A DNA stretch of 64,000 bases from positions 1 through 64,000 of the forward strand of contig NZ_JQJI01000002.1 of assembly GCF_000745455.1 (NCBI RefSeq), read 5' to 3'. The stretch's first letter is position 1; each line of letters opens with the position of its first letter. Position numbers and translations under genes: made by a program. The notes under the pieces were generated by a model. That model worked only from the letters and a program-made list of their open reading frames with translations. It was not told where the DNA came from and ran no database searches. Below, in pieces: positions 44,813 through 53,933 of the stretch. The DNA is from Mesoaciditoga lauensis cd-1655R = DSM 25116. Its GTDB lineage: Bacteria > Thermotogota > Thermotogae > Mesoaciditogales > Mesoaciditogaceae.

Positions 44813-45369
44813 AATTCCATTATCTCCTTTTCTTTTTCTTCGTAAACTTCATCTAGCTTTTTCACGTATTCATCGGTAACTTTTTGCAATTCATTCTCCA
44901 AAGCTTTCGCATCATCTTCAGGAAATTCTCCACTTTCTTTTTTCTCCTTTATGGTCTTCATGATATCTCTACGAACGTTTCTTACGGCTATCTTTCCTTC
45001 TTCCACGATGGATTTTGCCTTTTTAGCAAGATGTTTTCTTTGATCAGTGGTAGGAGAAGGAAATGCCAATCTTATAACACTCCCATCGTTTGAGGGATTT
45101 ATTCCAAGATCGGATGCCTGAATAGCCTTTTCAATGGAAGATATCAAGTTCTTATCCCACGGCTTTACCACCAGCATTCGTCCCTCGCTTACAGATATAG
45201 TCGACAGCTGGGATACCGGTGTTGGAGTACCATAGTAATCCACTTTTATTTCCTCAAGCAACGCAGCAGAAGGCCTTCCCGTTCTTAGATGATTTAACTC
45301 GGTTCTTATAGTTTCAACCGATTTTTCCATCTTTTCTCTGGCTTGTTTTATTAACGGATGAGACTTCAT
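44809..45369 (-). CDS. frr: Ribosome recycling factor
   Basis: The product has 186 residues from the ATG at 45369 (8 nt after ggagg); an ATG at 45375 is also in frame. RRF patterns: [57 protein letters not shown] and [22 protein letters not shown]. It splits post-termination ribosomes with EF-G. The usual upstream gene pyrH is absent here; priA lies upstream in the same direction. Confidence 0.96.
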   Translation of the reverse strand: MKSHPLIKQAREKMEKSVETIRTELNHLRTGRPSAALLEEIKVDYYGTPTPVSQLSTISVSEGRMLVVKPWDKNLISSIEKAIQASDLGINPSNDGSVIRLAFPSPTTDQRKHLAKKAKSIVEEGKIAVRNVRRDIMKTIKEKKESGEFPEDDAKALENELQKVTDEYVKKLDEVYEEKEKEIMEF

Positions 45370-45433
45370 TAACATCCTCCTCCTTTAAAGATGATTTTGG
45401 GTTAAAACATGAATTTCCAACGTATTATAACAT

Positions 45434-47563
45434 TCAAAACGTTGAGTACGGTTGAACATCTATTTTTAAGGCGTCAACGGGATCAAATTCCAAATTTTCT
45501 TTTGTCAAATGCGATTTCAGAAAGTCAATGGCTGTCTGAATCTGCTCACATTTCAAAAGCAGTTGATAGCGATAAACGCTTTTCAATCTAAAAATCGAAG
45601 ATTCAACAGGACCTAGCACCTGGAATGGTCCATCTTTGATCTTCGCTTTTACAACTTCTGAACATTTTTTAGCTTCTTTGAAGTTCTTATTTTGAACGGT
45701 TATGAGTATCAAACTCTTAAAAGGAGGGTACCCCAAAGCCTTCCTTCTCTTGAGTTCCTCTTCGTAAAAACTTTCAAAATCTCCTTTTGTTATGGCCTGA
45801 AAAACAGGATTGTAAGGATCCATGCTCTGAATGATCACACGCCCTTTTACTCCTCTTCCAGCTCTTCCTGCCATCTGAGCCACCAACTGAAAAGCTCTTT
45901 CGTTGGCACGAAAGTCTGGAATTGCAAAAACGTGATCTGTATCTATAACTCCAACCAATTCAACGGTGGGAAAATCCAACCCTTTTGTTATCATTTTGGT
46001 TCCTACCACCACATCTATTTTCATCTTAGATATTTCTTTCAAAACCTTTTCCAACGAGGAAATATCATTTATCTCCTCACGGTCTATTCTCTTAACTCTT
46101 AGGCCGGGAAAAATTTTACTTACCTCATTTTCAACCCTTTCCGTGCCTATTCCACCTCTTATCAAATTCGTTGAACCACACTTTGGACAGCTTTGAGGTA
46201 TTTTCTCCGTGTAACCACAATAGTGGCATTTCAATATTCCTTTGTTTCTATGATAGGTAAGCGCCACATCGCAATTTGGGCACATGAATATGTATCCACA
46301 ATCAGCGCATTGTAATCTGGTTGAAAATCCCTTTCTTGGAACGAAAAGAAAAGATTGATTTCCATTTTTGGCCACTTTTTCCATTTGAGTTACCAATTCG
46401 TGGGAAACTATCTCTCCTCTTCTTCCGCGCATGTCAACTACATTTACCTTTGGAATTTTTCCAACGGCCCTTGAGGTCAACTTGTGCAAGGTGATTTCTC
46501 CTTTTTTTGCAAGATAGTACGTTTCAACACGAGGAGTCGCCGAAGACAAAAGAAATGTTGCTTTCTCCAATTCACATCGCCTTTTTGCAACATCGACGGC
46601 GTTGTAAAAAGGTCTCATAGCGTATTGTTTGTACGATTCATCTTGTTCTTCATCTACGATGATAAGTCCCAGGTTCTTCATTGGGATCCATACAGCGCTT
46701 CTGGTACCGATAAGAATGTCCGTTTTCCCCTCAACTGCTTCAAGCCATTCCTTTTTTCTAGAGGCTCCTAGCCCACTGTGATACACTCCTATCTTCCTGT
46801 CAGGAAAACGTTGACGCGTCCTCAAAAGTAGTTGAGGTGTAAGCGAAATTTCTGGAACGAGGATCAAAACTTTTTTTGACGTTTCCAAAACTCTCTCGGC
46901 TATTTCAAAGTACACTTCCGTCTTCCCCGAACCGGTCACACCGTATATAAGATGATGCTTGAAGGGTTCAGAAAGGATTTCCTGAACCACCTTTTTCTGC
47001 TCAGCGTTTAAATTGAATTTTTTCAGGGAAAAAGTGGAATCCATCTCTATTATCTTTACGTATCCTTTTCTTTCAAGAGATTTAATAGTTGAGCGCGGGA
47101 ATTTTTTTAAAGCCGTTGAATATTCGATTGGATCGGTTTCTAGAAGTTGCTCTATAACTTCTTCTTCCCTTTTTCCAAGTCTGGAAGAGAGTATCTTGGA
47201 AATAGAAGTGCTAAGTGTTATGTATCGAGTTTTTGTGATCGAAATCCTTGTCATTTTTACATCTTGATGAGAGGGCAAAAAACACAAGTCCAATATTTCG
47301 CCTATGCTGGCAAAATATCTATTTGACATCTCAATGGCCAAATTCAACATTTCATCGTTTAAAAGCGAACTTTTGTCTACCTTTTCTATCACATCACGAG
47401 TTTTGAAAGGGGGGGGTTCAACTTCTCCGAGGACGTATCCAATCTTCTTCCTGTTTCTTACAGGCACCAAAACACGTATTCCTCTTTCCAATTTTTCCTG
47501 AGAGGAGTAAACGAGAGGAGGTAATGGATATTTGGAAATGGCGATGGAATAAAAATAAATCAT
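45434..47563 (-). CDS. priA: Primosomal protein N' (replication restart helicase)
   Basis: The product has 709 residues: DNA-binding N-terminal domain, DEAD-like helicase with Walker A GVTGSGKTEVYFEIAER and IIVDEEQDESYKQ, a zinc region with CADCGYIFMCPNCDVAL and CHYCGYTEKIPQSCPKCGS, and conserved helicase motif AGRAGRGVKGRVIIQS. It reloads the replisome at stalled forks. It overlaps the following small gene by 4 bp. Confidence 0.96.
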   Translation of the reverse strand: MIYFYSIAISKYPLPPLVYSSQEKLERGIRVLVPVRNRKKIGYVLGEVEPPPFKTRDVIEKVDKSSLLNDEMLNLAIEMSNRYFASIGEILDLCFLPSHQDVKMTRISITKTRYITLSTSISKILSSRLGKREEEVIEQLLETDPIEYSTALKKFPRSTIKSLERKGYVKIIEMDSTFSLKKFNLNAEQKKVVQEILSEPFKHHLIYGVTGSGKTEVYFEIAERVLETSKKVLILVPEISLTPQLLLRTRQRFPDRKIGVYHSGLGASRKKEWLEAVEGKTDILIGTRSAVWIPMKNLGLIIVDEEQDESYKQYAMRPFYNAVDVAKRRCELEKATFLLSSATPRVETYYLAKKGEITLHKLTSRAVGKIPKVNVVDMRGRRGEIVSHELVTQMEKVAKNGNQSFLFVPRKGFSTRLQCADCGYIFMCPNCDVALTYHRNKGILKCHYCGYTEKIPQSCPKCGSTNLIRGGIGTERVENEVSKIFPGLRVKRIDREEINDISSLEKVLKEISKMKIDVVVGTKMITKGLDFPTVELVGVIDTDHVFAIPDFRANERAFQLVAQMAGRAGRGVKGRVIIQSMDPYNPVFQAITKGDFESFYEEELKRRKALGYPPFKSLILITVQNKNFKEAKKCSEVVKAKIKDGPFQVLGPVESSIFRLKSVYRYQLLLKCEQIQTAIDFLKSHLTKENLEFDPVDALKIDVQPYSTF

Positions 47564-47961
47564 TTTGACAGATCTATTTCAAGGCTTTCGATGAAAAGGG
47601 CAAGCATGGGTATATCCGAAAGCTCTATTTCCGAAAGATATGCCCTTTCCACTTCTTCCGAGCATCTTAAATGAATTATTTCAAGCTTCGCAAGCTCAAA
47701 ATCAGAAGTGAGAACTATGCCGCTTTCTTTTATAACACTTTTGTCATCAAAAACGTATTCTTCTCTGAACATGACGTCACGATAAAGAAGGGCTTCCGTT
47801 GAGCTTTGTGTACCTTTATCGTAAACGGTCATCTTCGCCATTTTTGGGAAGATGCTTTTCTCAAATTCCGCTTTTTTCAGCTCAAAGGTTTTAGAAGCCT
47901 TTTCCAACATGGAATTCAAAACATCTTCAAGTTCGGAAAACGCTTGTTCTTTTATGTTCAT
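47560..47961 (-). CDS. Conserved hypothetical small protein upstream of priA
   Basis: From the ATG at 47961 (after ggggg, 8 nt) 133 residues, acidic and mostly helical in the first half (QAFSELEDVLNSMLEKASK), beta in the second. No motif is recognised. The start shares one base with the manA stop (TAATG) and the end overlaps priA, so it is translated as part of a manA-priA unit. Confidence 0.7.
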   Translation of the reverse strand: MNIKEQAFSELEDVLNSMLEKASKTFELKKAEFEKSIFPKMAKMTVYDKGTQSSTEALLYRDVMFREEYVFDDKSVIKESGIVLTSDFELAKLEIIHLRCSEEVERAYLSEIELSDIPMLALFIESLEIDLSK

Positions 47962-48761
47962 TACGATTCCCCCATTTCGAAAATACGTCCCTGAGTTTCT
48001 ATCGTTTCTTTTCCAGAGCTTATGAAAGCCGTGGGGATATTGCAAATCTCTCTTTTAAAAAGGCCTTTTTCCACCAGATAGACGCTTTTTTTTGTGGTCA
48101 ATTTTTCATTTTCTGTAAGCTTTACCGTGAAGTAAGGACATGAAAATTCTTCAAATTTGAATGGTTGTGCTACGTTTTCCGTAGCGACGGCAAGAGCCTC
48201 TTCAAAATGAAGCTTCCGTCCCCTATCCCAATCGTAAAGTCTGTACGTCATATCTGAGGTAAGCTGAAATTCGTACACCTCAACGCCCGGGCCCATTGCA
48301 TGGACGGTGCCCGGTTGAATATAAACGGCTTCTCCAGCTTTGACTTTAACGAAGTTAAGCAAAGACTCCCAATCCCTGTTTCCTTTTTTTATCTCATTAA
48401 GAGCCCCTTTTTTCAGCCCGTTGACGATCTCACCATCGCTCAGGAAGAACCACATTTCTGGTTTCCCCCAGGGTTCTCCAACTTTCTTTGCAGTTTCGTT
48501 ATCGGGATGAACTTGTATGGAAAGCCATTGAGTGGTTTTTATGTGTTTGATCAAAAATGGAAATCTCTCAGTTCGCCATATATCGTTTATCTTGTTCCAT
48601 TCCACTTTTTTACCATCTTCATCTACCAAATCCGTTCGCTTGGATGGAAAATCAGAGCACAACCAAACTTCCCCTATTTTCCCTTTAACCGAATAACGCT
48701 CGGATAAACTTTCATCTCCCCATATCTTCTCGACGAATTGGGGTATACACTTGTAGACCAT
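47961..48761 (-). CDS. manA: Class I mannose-6-phosphate isomerase
   Basis: The product has 266 residues, the short form of the type I enzyme: QFVEKIWGDESLSERY, zinc ligands in WLSIQVHPDN (Gln, His), KPEMWFFLSDG (Glu) and a later histidine in YIQPGTVHAMGPGVEVYEFQ. It interconverts mannose 6-phosphate and fructose 6-phosphate, feeding nucleotide-sugar synthesis. Confidence 0.92.
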   Translation of the reverse strand: MVYKCIPQFVEKIWGDESLSERYSVKGKIGEVWLCSDFPSKRTDLVDEDGKKVEWNKINDIWRTERFPFLIKHIKTTQWLSIQVHPDNETAKKVGEPWGKPEMWFFLSDGEIVNGLKKGALNEIKKGNRDWESLLNFVKVKAGEAVYIQPGTVHAMGPGVEVYEFQLTSDMTYRLYDWDRGRKLHFEEALAVATENVAQPFKFEEFSCPYFTVKLTENEKLTTKKSVYLVEKGLFKREICNIPTAFISSGKETIETQGRIFEMGES

Positions 48762-49918
48762 CAGCTTATCTCCTCCACATTTTCTATGTTGTTAAACAAC
48801 AAAATGGAAACAAAAAGGGAAGCCCCTACATACAACAATATTGGGAACAGATCTGCGTTGAAAACGTTCGAAATCGTATATCCCAAAACGTTTATACGCT
48901 GCAAAGCGTCAGATGCAAATGTCAACGGAAAAGCTTTTGAAAACAGCTGAGCTATTCGGGGCATTTGGTGTATTGGAATGAACACACCGCTTAAAAATAT
49001 ACTTGGGAATATGTATCCTATCATTATGGCATTGGAAATACGTTGATTTGGCGAAAGAATAGATATGATCATGCCTATGCCAGCAAACGCAAAGGTTCCC
49101 ATCAAAAGCATGAAAATGGTCCTTACTGGATTCTGAAGGCCGCTTGAAAAGAAAATCTGAGCTGTGATCAAGGCAAACAGTCCTTTTACAGTACCATCTA
49201 CCGTATGAGCGGCTATTTTGCCAAGAATATGGAAATTCCTGTTAACCGTGCTTATAAGTATGACTTTTAAAACCCCATTTTCCCGCTCATATGAAATCGA
49301 AGAAGAAAGCGTAATCGCAACACTGGCCATGGCTATCAATATGGCAAGCGACGGGATCATGAAGTTCACGTAATTCATATTTTCTCCGTAAGGACCAGCT
49401 ATCGTCAGAGACGGAGGAATGATCTCAACACGATCTTTTGGATTCTTGTAAAGCTCCAAAACGTTCCTAACTACCACCGCGTTTCCTATCTCAGAAAAGA
49501 GCGTTTTAAGGGTATCGTATATTATCACGGATGTCTGGATGTTTACAGCCGATGGTACAAAAGCAAGATGGAATTTTTCTCCCTTTTTGACGGAGTCGGA
49601 AAAACCTTTCGGGATCACTACCGCTCCATCGTAGGTGCCATCATCCAAACCTTTGTACAATTTATCGAGATCGTCAACTCGCTTGATGGTGTCTCCTTTT
49701 ATCATGCCGTAAACCAACATCAACGCGAGGTTGGAATAAGGACCCTTGTCCTCGTTGTAAACCGCTATCTTATAATTTTGCATGTTCATGATGTTGGGAA
49801 ATATCAAGCCCGTTAATATCATGGCAGCTATGGGAATGATGACGGTCAAAAAAATGCTGTTCTTGCCCCTGTAAACGATCTTCAGTTCGTTGAAAAACGC
49901 TCTCAAGAAATCACCCAT
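48761..49918 (-). CDS. ABC-2 type transporter permease
   Basis: From MGDFLRAFFNELKIVYRGKN (ATG at 49918) 385 residues. An N-terminal helix, a large extracytoplasmic domain (residues 40-190) with DDGTYDGAVVIPKGFSDSVKKG, and five C-terminal helices including SYERENGVLKVILISTV and IFPSIFLSGVFIPIHQMP mark the YhgE/ABC-2 exporter permeases. No ATP-binding subunit gene is adjacent, unusual for the family. It overlaps the 3' end of the unknown gene upstream by 8 bp. Confidence 0.88.
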   Translation of the reverse strand: MGDFLRAFFNELKIVYRGKNSIFLTVIIPIAAMILTGLIFPNIMNMQNYKIAVYNEDKGPYSNLALMLVYGMIKGDTIKRVDDLDKLYKGLDDGTYDGAVVIPKGFSDSVKKGEKFHLAFVPSAVNIQTSVIIYDTLKTLFSEIGNAVVVRNVLELYKNPKDRVEIIPPSLTIAGPYGENMNYVNFMIPSLAILIAMASVAITLSSSISYERENGVLKVILISTVNRNFHILGKIAAHTVDGTVKGLFALITAQIFFSSGLQNPVRTIFMLLMGTFAFAGIGMIISILSPNQRISNAIMIGYIFPSIFLSGVFIPIHQMPRIAQLFSKAFPLTFASDALQRINVLGYTISNVFNADLFPILLYVGASLFVSILLFNNIENVEEIS

Positions 49919-50750
49919 TTGTAGGCACCATCCTGTAAGAAGCATTTCTAAACAACATCAATTCATTTCCCTTTTTTGAAAGGTACATGTCATGAGTTTT
50001 GGGGAAATTGAATCTGTACTCCAGCTCTTTTCCGTTATCAAAAAGAATCGTTAGAGAGATGTCTGCTATCTTTTTTACTTGAACTGATTTCCCGAAGGCA
50101 TCTTTTGCCGCCATTTCCATTATACCGCTTATCATTTGCCTTCTTGCCCAGGCAAAATTTGAAAGGCATCCAACCGTTCCGTAATATTTCCTTCCTTTAT
50201 CACTCAAATAGTTGCTTTCTTTGATCTTAAGTGCGACACTTTTTGAAAAATTCTCGCCGCCTGCCCTTATTGTCGATATGAGATGTTTATCCGATTTCCA
50301 AAATTCGATTTTAACATTCGATATATTTTCCATCGTTTTCAAGGCCACTTCAAAATCATCGTAGTCTATCACCGTAGGATCGGCAAATGCAAAGACTCCA
50401 GAAAATTCCGTTACTTTCATGTCCTCTTCATTTCCAAATGCGGTGTCAACGGCCCATCTGCTTCCCTTCGTTAAAAGGGATTTCACCCCTTTTTTGCCCA
50501 TCGTACGTATTCTTTTGAGAACTTTTTCCATTCGCAACTCAAAGAACTTTTTGAGCTTTTGAACATTTTCACTGGAAGGATATTTATCCACGAGCACAAA
50601 ACTCATGCCATCGTTGATGTCCATCAAAAATTCTGGAAGAATTTTCGCTTTTTCCCTATCAACATGGAAGTAAAATCCTTCCCAATTATCGTCTTTTTCA
50701 ATTGCGCCTTCCAGTTTCTTTATCTTTTCATAAATATCAAACTCATTCAT
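49911..50750 (-). CDS. Hypothetical cytoplasmic protein
   Basis: From the ATG at 50750 (MNEFDIYEKI) 279 residues; no signal peptide or membrane segment. Contains KKGVKSLLTKGSRWAVDTAFG and NFAWARRQMISGIMEMAA. I do not recognise a family. The overlap with the ABC-2 permease gene suggests a linked role, perhaps replacing the missing ATPase partner in the locus, but there is no Walker motif. Confidence 0.7.
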   Translation of the reverse strand: MNEFDIYEKIKKLEGAIEKDDNWEGFYFHVDREKAKILPEFLMDINDGMSFVLVDKYPSSENVQKLKKFFELRMEKVLKRIRTMGKKGVKSLLTKGSRWAVDTAFGNEEDMKVTEFSGVFAFADPTVIDYDDFEVALKTMENISNVKIEFWKSDKHLISTIRAGGENFSKSVALKIKESNYLSDKGRKYYGTVGCLSNFAWARRQMISGIMEMAAKDAFGKSVQVKKIADISLTILFDNGKELEYRFNFPKTHDMYLSKKGNELMLFRNASYRMVPTNG

Positions 50751-50774
50751 CTTCTTCACCCTCACACTTTTTCG

Positions 50775-52037
50775 TCACAGCACACTGGATAAAAGGAGAA
50801 AATCATCCACGTAAAAAGTTGCTTCCCCACTTTCGTTGATGTAAAAGGTGTATGGGATTTTTTTAACGTGATCAAAGGCATGAATGTAAGTGTTTTTCAG
50901 TTCATCGTTAAATCTCACACTTATATTATGCGGTTCTCCCTCAAGATTTCCAACGTAAAGCAAAAAGTACTTATCCATCCTTCTAAGTATCGATGCGGAG
51001 GTATGCGAAGCGTTATTTTTCAAAACATGCATTTCTCCATACTTCATAACTGGCATGCTTTTTCTCAGCTCCAACATAGAGCTGAGAAAATCTTGAAATT
51101 CTTTATTTCCCTTGGAAAAGTCCAGCTTATACTCGTTGAATATATCCGGTTTTTCTTCCAAGGCGAATTCTTGGCCGTTGTAAATTAGAATAGCTCCTTT
51201 TTGTACGAGTAAAAAAACGGTCCATGCCTTTAACTTTTCAGCCGGAACGTAATGCGCTATTCTCTCTTGATCGTGATTTTCAAGGAATCTCAATTTAACA
51301 TTTCCGTTGAAAGCCTTCTTTTGGTATTCAAAGTGACTCAGGTAATCGGCAAGCAAAGCTTTTCCTTCAAAATGAGAACGAAGTATATCGTAGCTGTCAT
51401 AGTCGTAGGTGAGATCAAATGCCTGGTACATCTCTGGTTCTTTGGATTCTGAAATCCAAAGTAGTTTCTTCAAATCCGACAGCTCAACACGTGCCCTATT
51501 CCAGAAAGCTATCGGAACGAGTCCTGCCACATCACATCTGAATCCATCCACATCGCATTCTTCCACCCAGAATTTCAAAGTGTCTATCAGGTATTTCACA
51601 AGATCGTAATTGGAAAAATCGAAATCTATAACATCTGTCCAATCGGCAACTTTACGTGTTGGGCCGTTACCATCTCTTAAAAACCAGTCGGGATGATCTT
51701 TCAAAAGAACGGAATCCGCTGCCATATGATTGAAAACAACATCCATCAGGACTTTCATTCCCATTTCGTGGGTTTTTGAGACCAAATTTTTGAAATCATC
51801 TAAGCTTCCCAGGGCAGGATCAATACTTCTGTAATCCCTTATGGCATATGGAGAACCCAAGGTTCCCTTTCTGTTGAGAGTTCCTGTAGGATGAATTGGC
51901 ATAAACCAGACGGTGTTAACACCCAGTTTTTTTATTCTTTCAAGATCCTCTTCAACCCTTTTGAATCCGCCATACGCTCTGGCGAACACCTCATATACAA
52001 CCAAGTCCTCAAGATTTTTCGCAGTATCAAGCGCCAT
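50775..52037 (-). CDS. Intracellular alpha-amylase family (GH13) glycoside hydrolase
   Basis: The product has 420 residues without signal peptide. GH13 regions in order: MKVLMDVVFNHMAADS, DGFRCDVAGL (nucleophile Asp), LLWISESKEPEMYQ (acid Glu) and VKLRFLENHDQERIA (transition-state Asp). Short size and absence of extra domains suggest a cyclomaltodextrinase- or sugar-hydrolase-like cytoplasmic enzyme acting on imported oligosaccharides. Confidence 0.9.
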   Translation of the reverse strand: MALDTAKNLEDLVVYEVFARAYGGFKRVEEDLERIKKLGVNTVWFMPIHPTGTLNRKGTLGSPYAIRDYRSIDPALGSLDDFKNLVSKTHEMGMKVLMDVVFNHMAADSVLLKDHPDWFLRDGNGPTRKVADWTDVIDFDFSNYDLVKYLIDTLKFWVEECDVDGFRCDVAGLVPIAFWNRARVELSDLKKLLWISESKEPEMYQAFDLTYDYDSYDILRSHFEGKALLADYLSHFEYQKKAFNGNVKLRFLENHDQERIAHYVPAEKLKAWTVFLLVQKGAILIYNGQEFALEEKPDIFNEYKLDFSKGNKEFQDFLSSMLELRKSMPVMKYGEMHVLKNNASHTSASILRRMDKYFLLYVGNLEGEPHNISVRFNDELKNTYIHAFDHVKKIPYTFYINESGEATFYVDDFLLLSSVL

Positions 52038-52053
52038 TTTTTTCTTCTCCTTT

Positions 52054-52083
52054 TTGAATATGAAACATTGTAGGTGTTATAAT
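52054..52083 (+). promoter_or_regulatory. Promoter of queA-radC
   Basis: TTGAAT (52054-52059), 18-nt spacer, extended -10 TGTTATAAT (hexamer 52078-52083). The queA start is 58 bp further. Confidence 0.7.
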
Positions 52084-52140
52084 CCACACGGTATATTCTA
52101 ACACGAAAAAAAGCAGCAAAAAGTCTATTGGGAGGAAAAA

Positions 52141-53130
52141 TTGAAGCTAGAAGATTTTGATTACGAATTGCCAAAAGAAGCTATAGCTCAAGTGCCAGCA
52201 AACCCTCGCGACAGTGCTAAAATGATGGTAATTCATAGAAAAAGCGGCAAAATAGAACATAAAATTTTCAGAGAAGTTTTTGATTATATAGAAAAAGATG
52301 ATGTTTTGGTTCTAAATGAAACAAAGGTCATAAGAGCCCGCTTGTTGGGAAACAAAACAACAGGCGCAAGAGTGGAAGTTTTCCTTTTGAAGAAGATAGA
52401 GGAAAGAATTTGGCAAACTTTGGTAAGACCAGGTGGAAAAATAAAAGAAGGAACAGAGGTCGTTTTTTCCAATAACGTCCGCGGCAGATGTATTCGCCAT
52501 CTTGAAGATGGAACCAGGTACTTCGAGTTCAATGTAGATGACGACGAACTTGAAGAAGTGGGAGAGGTTCCTCTTCCACCTTACATAACGAGCCGGCAAA
52601 GCCGCCCAGAAGATTATCAAACGGTTTTCGCAAGGATTCCAGGCTCTGTTGCGGCGCCCACAGCTGGATTGCACTTCACTCCTGAATTGTTGGAAAAACT
52701 GAAAAAAAAGGGAGTTAAAATTCTAAAAATATCCCTTGACGTTGGTCTCGATACATTTAAACCCATAGAAGAGGAAAATATAGAAGAGCATAAAATGCAC
52801 ACCGAGTTTTACAGGATAAATCCAGAAGTTGCAAAAGAGATAAAAAGCAGAAAAGGGCGAATTTTCGCGGTTGGAACAACGGTCGTTAGAACTTTGGAAT
52901 CCTGGGCAAAAACTGGCAATTTATCCGGTTACACAGATCTCTACATTTATCCTCCTTACGAATTCAAAATGGTGGATGCGCTCATAACGAATTTTCATAT
53001 TCCTCGTTCTTCCCTTATAGTGCTAGTTTCTGCATTTGCGGGAAGGGATTTGGTATTAAAAGCTTACAAAATGGCTTTAGAAAGAGGATATCGTTTCTTT
53101 TCATTTGGCGATGCGTGCCTTTTTCTGTAA
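52141..53130 (+). CDS. queA: S-adenosylmethionine:tRNA ribosyltransferase-isomerase
   Basis: The product has 329 residues from a TTG start 6 nt after ggagg. QueA features: DFDYELPKEAIAQVP, VLNETKVIRARL, VAAPTAGLHFTPELL, and FHIPRSSLIVLVSAFAG. It turns preQ1 in tRNA into epoxyqueuosine using the ribosyl part of SAM. Paired with radC, a common neighbour-less arrangement here. Confidence 0.96.
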   Translation: MKLEDFDYELPKEAIAQVPANPRDSAKMMVIHRKSGKIEHKIFREVFDYIEKDDVLVLNETKVIRARLLGNKTTGARVEVFLLKKIEERIWQTLVRPGGKIKEGTEVVFSNNVRGRCIRHLEDGTRYFEFNVDDDELEEVGEVPLPPYITSRQSRPEDYQTVFARIPGSVAAPTAGLHFTPELLEKLKKKGVKILKISLDVGLDTFKPIEEENIEEHKMHTEFYRINPEVAKEIKSRKGRIFAVGTTVVRTLESWAKTGNLSGYTDLYIYPPYEFKMVDALITNFHIPRSSLIVLVSAFAGRDLVLKAYKMALERGYRFFSFGDACLFL

Positions 53131-53150
53131 GGAGTCACACGGAGCAAAAG

Positions 53151-53831
53151 ATGGAAAAACCCAGAGAACGCGCTAAAAAATATGGAATAGAATCACTAAG
53201 CGACGCCGAACTAGTTGCCATCCTTTTAAGGACGGGGCGAAACGGTAAAAACGTTGTGAGCGTTGCCGAAGAAATGATGCGGGCATTTGAAAATTCTTTT
53301 TTAAGAATGGAAAAGGCGGATGTCAAAGAACTTTCTCAAATTGCCGGCGTTGGAACTGCAAAGGCTTTGACGATCCAGGCATCGCTGGAAATCGGGAAGA
53401 GAATGTGGAAAGAATCGTTAAAGTTAAAGCGGCGCCTGGAAACACCACAAGATGTTTTTGAGTTTTGCAAAGATATGACGCTCTTAAACGTTGAAGTGGT
53501 TCGGGTGATGGCGATGGATGGAAAATTGGGAGTGATAGCGTCAAAAGATTTGACGGTTGGAACGGCTACGATGTCGTTAATTCACCCAAGAGAAGTTTTT
53601 GCATTTGCGGTTTCTTATCCTACTTCTGGCATTATATTGGTGCATAACCATCCATCCGGAGATCCTTTACCAAGTGAAAATGATAAAAAGATAACACAAA
53701 AAATCGAAGCTGCTTCTAAAGTAATGGGTATAGCACTTTTGGATCACATCATAGTCGCAGCAAAGGGGTATTACAGTTTTTCTGAAGGTAAAGCGAAACT
53801 TCAGAACGGAAATGTTGTTGTCGATAATTAA
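53151..53831 (+). CDS. radC: RadC family JAB/MPN-domain protein
   Basis: From MEKPRERAKKYG (ATG at 53151, after ggagc) 226 residues. N-terminal helix-hairpin-helix part (SDAELVAILLRTGRNGKNV, LSQIAGVGTAKALTI) and a C-terminal metal-binding JAB domain with HNHPSGDPLPSENDKK preceded by ILV. Function of RadC is unsettled; a nuclease or repair role has been proposed. Confidence 0.93.
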   Translation: MEKPRERAKKYGIESLSDAELVAILLRTGRNGKNVVSVAEEMMRAFENSFLRMEKADVKELSQIAGVGTAKALTIQASLEIGKRMWKESLKLKRRLETPQDVFEFCKDMTLLNVEVVRVMAMDGKLGVIASKDLTVGTATMSLIHPREVFAFAVSYPTSGIILVHNHPSGDPLPSENDKKITQKIEAASKVMGIALLDHIIVAAKGYYSFSEGKAKLQNGNVVVDN

Positions 53832-53933
53832 GAAGGTCTTCGTTACAATCAGAAAGCAAAGTAAGGCATAAGATAACAAAAGAATGTATAATCTGGAAAT
53901 TTATTCTAAATACTATATTTTTGGAGGTGTGAC

